NCBI RefSeq assembly: GCF_023715445.1
Contig: NZ_JAMBOD010000005.1
Span: forward strand, 1 to 64,000
Direction: 5' to 3'
Source of the DNA: Fictibacillus nanhaiensis
GTDB taxonomy: Bacteria; Bacillota; Bacilli; Bacillales; Fictibacillaceae
DNA: 64,000 nucleotides
Positions 61,205-64,000 of the stretch are shown here, one piece after another (position 1 is the stretch's first letter; each line of letters starts with the position of its first letter). The notes under the pieces are model-generated. The model did not search any database. It was given only the letters and a program-made list of their open reading frames with translations, and was not told where the DNA came from. Position numbers and translations under genes: made by a program.

Positions 61205-62029
61205 GTGAAAGCGACATTAACGGTTGTTAATTATCTAAAAGAAAATTCAGAGCTTCTAGCTAATAAAATCGTTGATGATATTATTGAACAGTTTGGTTTT
61301 CAAGTCAGCTCTGAAGATATAACTCAAGCAAAAAAGGTGTATGTTGAATTTCTAGAATTCTTAAGTGAATCTATTGACTGTAATGAAGGATCTGTCCCAG
61401 AAAAACTAGTTGTCTGGAGCAGAGAAAACGGTGAGAAAGCAGCAGCGAAACATAATAGAATCTCGGATATTCTGATTCGTTATCCTGACACACGGATGGT
61501 ATTTGCAGATTTCATAATGAATATTAGTTTGGAGCATGGACTGGATACCAAAGACGTAGTGTTAATCTTAAAACGTGTCCATCACATGCTTGATATCAGC
61601 CTAAATGAGACGGTTCTTGCATTTGAGAAACGTTCTGAGGAGTTGCTTTTAAAAGCAAAAACAGAGCTTAGGGAATTATCTACACCTATCGTACCCGTTC
61701 AGGATGGACTTGCTGTTCTACCATTAATCGGGTCAATTGATGCTGACAGAACAGAGCATCTAATGAATGGTGTACTGCCAAAAATTCCTGAAATGAATAT
61801 TGAGTGTCTTATCATAGATTTTTCGGGAATCGTAGCCATTGATACTGAAGTGGCATCCCATATTTTTAATGTATACAGAGTGCTTGGATTATTAGGAATT
61901 GATGTACTAGTTACAGGTCTTCGTCCGGAACTGGCGATAAGTGCTGTTTCAGAGGGAATAGATTTTACTTCCATAAAAACATTTGCTAACGTGAAACAGG
62001 CGATTGAAAGCATAAGATCTTATGCTTAA
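61205..62029 (+). CDS. RsbR-like stressosome protein, 274 aa
   Basis: The N-terminal all-helical sensor half (non-heme-globin-like, about 1-140) is followed by a STAS domain (about 155-270) with IECLIIDFSGIVAIDTEVAS, as in RsbR paralogues of the sigma-B stressosome. GTG 61205 is preferred to GTG 61196, which touches the GGAG site. Regulatory partners are not encoded nearby. Confidence 0.85.
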   Translation: MKATLTVVNYLKENSELLANKIVDDIIEQFGFQVSSEDITQAKKVYVEFLEFLSESIDCNEGSVPEKLVVWSRENGEKAAAKHNRISDILIRYPDTRMVFADFIMNISLEHGLDTKDVVLILKRVHHMLDISLNETVLAFEKRSEELLLKAKTELRELSTPIVPVQDGLAVLPLIGSIDADRTEHLMNGVLPKIPEMNIECLIIDFSGIVAIDTEVASHIFNVYRVLGLLGIDVLVTGLRPELAISAVSEGIDFTSIKTFANVKQAIESIRSYA

Positions 62030-62045
62030 TTAAACAGTTGTTTAG

Positions 62046-62077
62046 AAAAAAGCACGCAGATTAAGCGTGCTTTTTGT
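62046..62077 (+). terminator. Terminator
   Basis: Stem AAAAAGCACGC / GCGTGCTTTTTG, convergent with the next gene. Confidence 0.85.
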
Positions 62078-62078
62078 T

Positions 62079-62363
62079 TTACTTCGTTTTATTTTTTATA
62101 TAGTTGATAAAACCTTCTCGGTGTCCTTCGCTATCCATTATTTTACGGACATAATAGGGATCCTTTAATAATCCGCTTTGTTTTTCAAGTGTGATCCATT
62201 CTTTTAACTGAGTATCATTTATAAGTACTATGTACCATTCTTCCTTTTCGAGTTCTGTCCATAGCTCATGAATATCAGGATCTTTTATTTTCAGCACTCT
62301 TTTTTGTATCACTTCTATTACCAATCCTGCTGTTATTAAACATAGCAATAAGAAAAGCATCAT
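62079..62363 (-). CDS. Membrane-anchored small protein, 94 aa
   Basis: One N-terminal hydrophobic helix (MMLFLLLCLITAGLVIEV) and a charged cytoplasmic or external domain (HELWTELEKEEWYIVLIND ...). ATG 62363 behind GAGGGTG; TTG 62378 lies within that site. No family recognised. Confidence 0.6.
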   Translation of the reverse strand: MMLFLLLCLITAGLVIEVIQKRVLKIKDPDIHELWTELEKEEWYIVLINDTQLKEWITLEKQSGLLKDPYYVRKIMDSEGHREGFINYIKNKTK

Positions 62364-62506
62364 TATATGCACCCTCAATCCTAGAAACCACTATTAATAG
62401 TGGATCAATCATTTTTTGAAATTAAAAGTATGAATGAAATTGTATTGTCATTACTTGGAACTAAATGTAATATTTTCTTTAATAGTTCTAATGGATGGTG
62501 AACGGA

Positions 62507-63760
62507 TTGGAGATTACCCAGCATTTATTATATAACTTGTCTCTATTGCTTATTTTTATTTTCACTTGTATCTTTTGGTCTTTAAAAAGAAAAGAACCAG
62601 CGTTAATTTCTAAACGAGCAGCCCTTGTATGCGGTATTGCAGCGATATGGACATGTATTGCGTTTGCCTATGAATTAACGGACACCACACGTTTTGATTT
62701 AAGAGAGGTGCCTGTCATTATAGGTGGTCTATATATGGGAATAGGACCGACCCTTTCTTTAGCTATTATACTGATAAGAGGATTGTTTGGTATAGATACC
62801 GGATTCTTTTTAAATCTTTTAATTTATGGATCGCTCGCTTTGCTGTTATGGAGAGTATATCCGTTGTTTTGGAGAAAGAGTTCCAAACAGAGGATCATTA
62901 TATCAGTTAGTGTAACGGTATTAACAAGTATAGCAACGATTGCAACGATGGAAATTGGGAAGATGGATCTGGACCGTGTTGATGCCTATTTTGCGTTTCT
63001 GGTTATTCCGGCGCTCGGAATGTTAATCACCACGAGCACGATTGAGTTTGTGAGATCCGATCTTCAGATGAGGCAGCAAATCTTTAAATCTGAAAAATTA
63101 GCAGCGGTTGAACAAATGGGGGCTGCCATTTCACACGAGATAAGAAATCCGCTGACTGTTTCAAAAGGATTTGTACAGCTGCTGGAAAAGGAAACAATCA
63201 CACCTGATAAACAAAAGGAATACCTTGAATTGATACGCGAAGGTCTCGATTCAGCCGAACAAGTAATCCAAGACTACTTAACATTCTCTAAACCGACGAT
63301 TGATTCTTTGGAAGAATTAAACGTACAGCATGAACTTAGTCAAATCATTACGATCTTGGTGCCGACAGCCAATCAGCATTCGGTTCTTATAACAGCTCAA
63401 TTTTCACCTTCTACATTTGTTTTAGGAGACCGGCAAAAGTTCCGGCAATGTATGTTAAACGTGATGAAAAACGGGATAGAGTCTATGTCTCATGGAGGAA
63501 AATTATCAATTATAGTAAACAAGGATAATAACAAAGTAACAATAGAGATTAAAGATACAGGGGTAGGTATGACAAAAGAGCAGATTAATCGTTTAGGCGA
63601 GCCTTATTACTCAACGAAAGGTGCCAAAGGAACGGGGCTTGGCATGATGGTAGCCTTTAGCGTAGTTAGAGCGATGAATGGAACAGTACAGATTACAAGT
63701 GAAATTAAAAAAGGGACCATTTTTTCCTTTCAGTTTCCTGTCAATAGCCCTTACTCATAA
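62507..63760 (+). CDS. Sensor histidine kinase, 5TM-Lyt/KinB-like, about 417 aa
   Basis: Five to six membrane helices in the N-terminal 200 residues with VPVIIGGLYMGIGPTLSLAI, the 5TM-5TMR (LytS-type) pattern. The H-box AAISHEIRNPLTVSKGFVQ and ATPase boxes DTGVGMT and KGTGLGMMVAFSVV follow. The arrangement is that of sporulation kinases such as KinB. Start is unsure: TTG 62507 (used) or ATG 62495 or 62491. No response regulator gene adjoins it. Confidence 0.88.
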   Translation: MEITQHLLYNLSLLLIFIFTCIFWSLKRKEPALISKRAALVCGIAAIWTCIAFAYELTDTTRFDLREVPVIIGGLYMGIGPTLSLAIILIRGLFGIDTGFFLNLLIYGSLALLLWRVYPLFWRKSSKQRIIISVSVTVLTSIATIATMEIGKMDLDRVDAYFAFLVIPALGMLITTSTIEFVRSDLQMRQQIFKSEKLAAVEQMGAAISHEIRNPLTVSKGFVQLLEKETITPDKQKEYLELIREGLDSAEQVIQDYLTFSKPTIDSLEELNVQHELSQIITILVPTANQHSVLITAQFSPSTFVLGDRQKFRQCMLNVMKNGIESMSHGGKLSIIVNKDNNKVTIEIKDTGVGMTKEQINRLGEPYYSTKGAKGTGLGMMVAFSVVRAMNGTVQITSEIKKGTIFSFQFPVNSPYS

Positions 63761-63764
63761 TGAA

Positions 63765-63799
63765 AAACAGCACGCGGATTAAGCGTGCTGTTTCTTTTT
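63765..63799 (+). terminator. Terminator, convergent
   Basis: Stem AACAGCACGC / GCGTGCTGTT with T-rich tail. Confidence 0.8.
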
Positions 63800-64000
63800 C
63801 TACCAGACATCGAACCATAATGCTTCTTTGTCATTTGGGTCACCATTATAATTTACAAGGATTTCTTCACCTGCTTTAATTTTTTTTAGGGCAAAGAAAT
63901 CTACTGTTTCTTTTTTTAAGTTATTTTCGAATACAGCATTAGGGGTGTAGGAATGGTTAAATAAAGAACCATAGCCAAGGGCGATTGCAACGTGATCGTA
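63800..64000 (-). CDS. SET-domain protein, C-terminal part (cut by window edge)
   Basis: The last 66 codons read GYGSLFNHSYTPNAVFENN then KAGEEILVNYNGDPND, the NHS-x-x-PNA and GEE-I-x-x-NYN motifs of SET domains (lysine methyltransferase fold). The start lies beyond the window. Confidence 0.85.
   Translation of the reverse strand, partial: YDHVAIALGYGSLFNHSYTPNAVFENNLKKETVDFFALKKIKAGEEILVNYNGDPNDKEALWFDVW

Overview
The window looks like a chromosomal segment of an endospore-forming Bacillaceae bacterium (Bacillus or a close relative; the genus cannot be fixed from this sequence). Three things point there. An rRNA operon end is followed by 15 tRNA genes in the order I recall for the Bacillus subtilis rrnD-trnD locus (Asn, Ser, Glu, Val, fMet, Asp, Phe, Thr, Tyr, Trp, His, Gln, Gly, Cys, Leu). 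The next housekeeping block resembles the B. subtilis yhb/yhc region (queG/yhbA, yhbB, trmL/cspR, prkA, yhbH, yhcW, yhcX, pgcA). Sporulation genes (prkA, yhbH, spoVR) are present, and most genes have strong Shine-Dalgarno sequences.

Layout. 1-2127: 23S end, 5S, tRNA array. 2071-15943: a roughly 13.8 kb integrated element in the 3' end of tRNA-Leu(CAA), bounded by an exact 57-bp direct repeat. Its integrase is at the left end and a small-terminase-like gene is near the right end. In between are a second small tyrosine recombinase, two Cro/C1-type regulators, a P-loop ATPase with a zinc-finger partner, a run of small overlapping ORFs and a phage-scaffold-like protein. No portal, major capsid, large terminase or tail gene is visible. 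A small gene plus a GNAT acetyltransferase gene sits between the terminase-like gene and the right attachment site, as cargo would. This is the layout expected of a phage satellite (PICI-like) and is the most interesting object here. About 15997-16740: an IS200-type element with a nonsense-mutated transposase.

16817-33139 is the conserved yhb/yhc core: tRNA modification, DNA repair, cell wall synthesis, sporulation kinase, signal peptidase. 33682-35430 is pgcA. 35491-39792 is a reactive-sulfur cluster (CstR repressor, TusA, rhodanese, persulfide dioxygenase-like, DsrE-like and TauE/SafE genes) with repeated CstR-like palindromes and two near-consensus promoters. 40954-43633 is a divergent arsenic cluster: arsI, arsB and arsR against arsC, with two identical-arm dyads. 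45230-51533 holds an MFS transporter, spoVR, and a block with a yczE-like gene, marR, paiA and paiB that splits two fragments of a second, diverged spoVR copy. 51627-54125 is a LysR regulator divergent from a small gene and an MFS gene. 54302-56645 is a two-component system with a convergent YdhK-like lipoprotein. 57641-59378 is a second ArsR-type operon with an ArsP/YraQ-type permease and two unusual small Cys-tailed proteins. The end holds chrA with padR, an RsbR-like protein, a sporulation-type histidine kinase and a SET-domain gene cut by the window edge.

All calls come from reading the sequence and remembered family motifs; no database search was run. Start codons were reassigned where a clear ribosome binding site lies downstream of the longest-ORF start.
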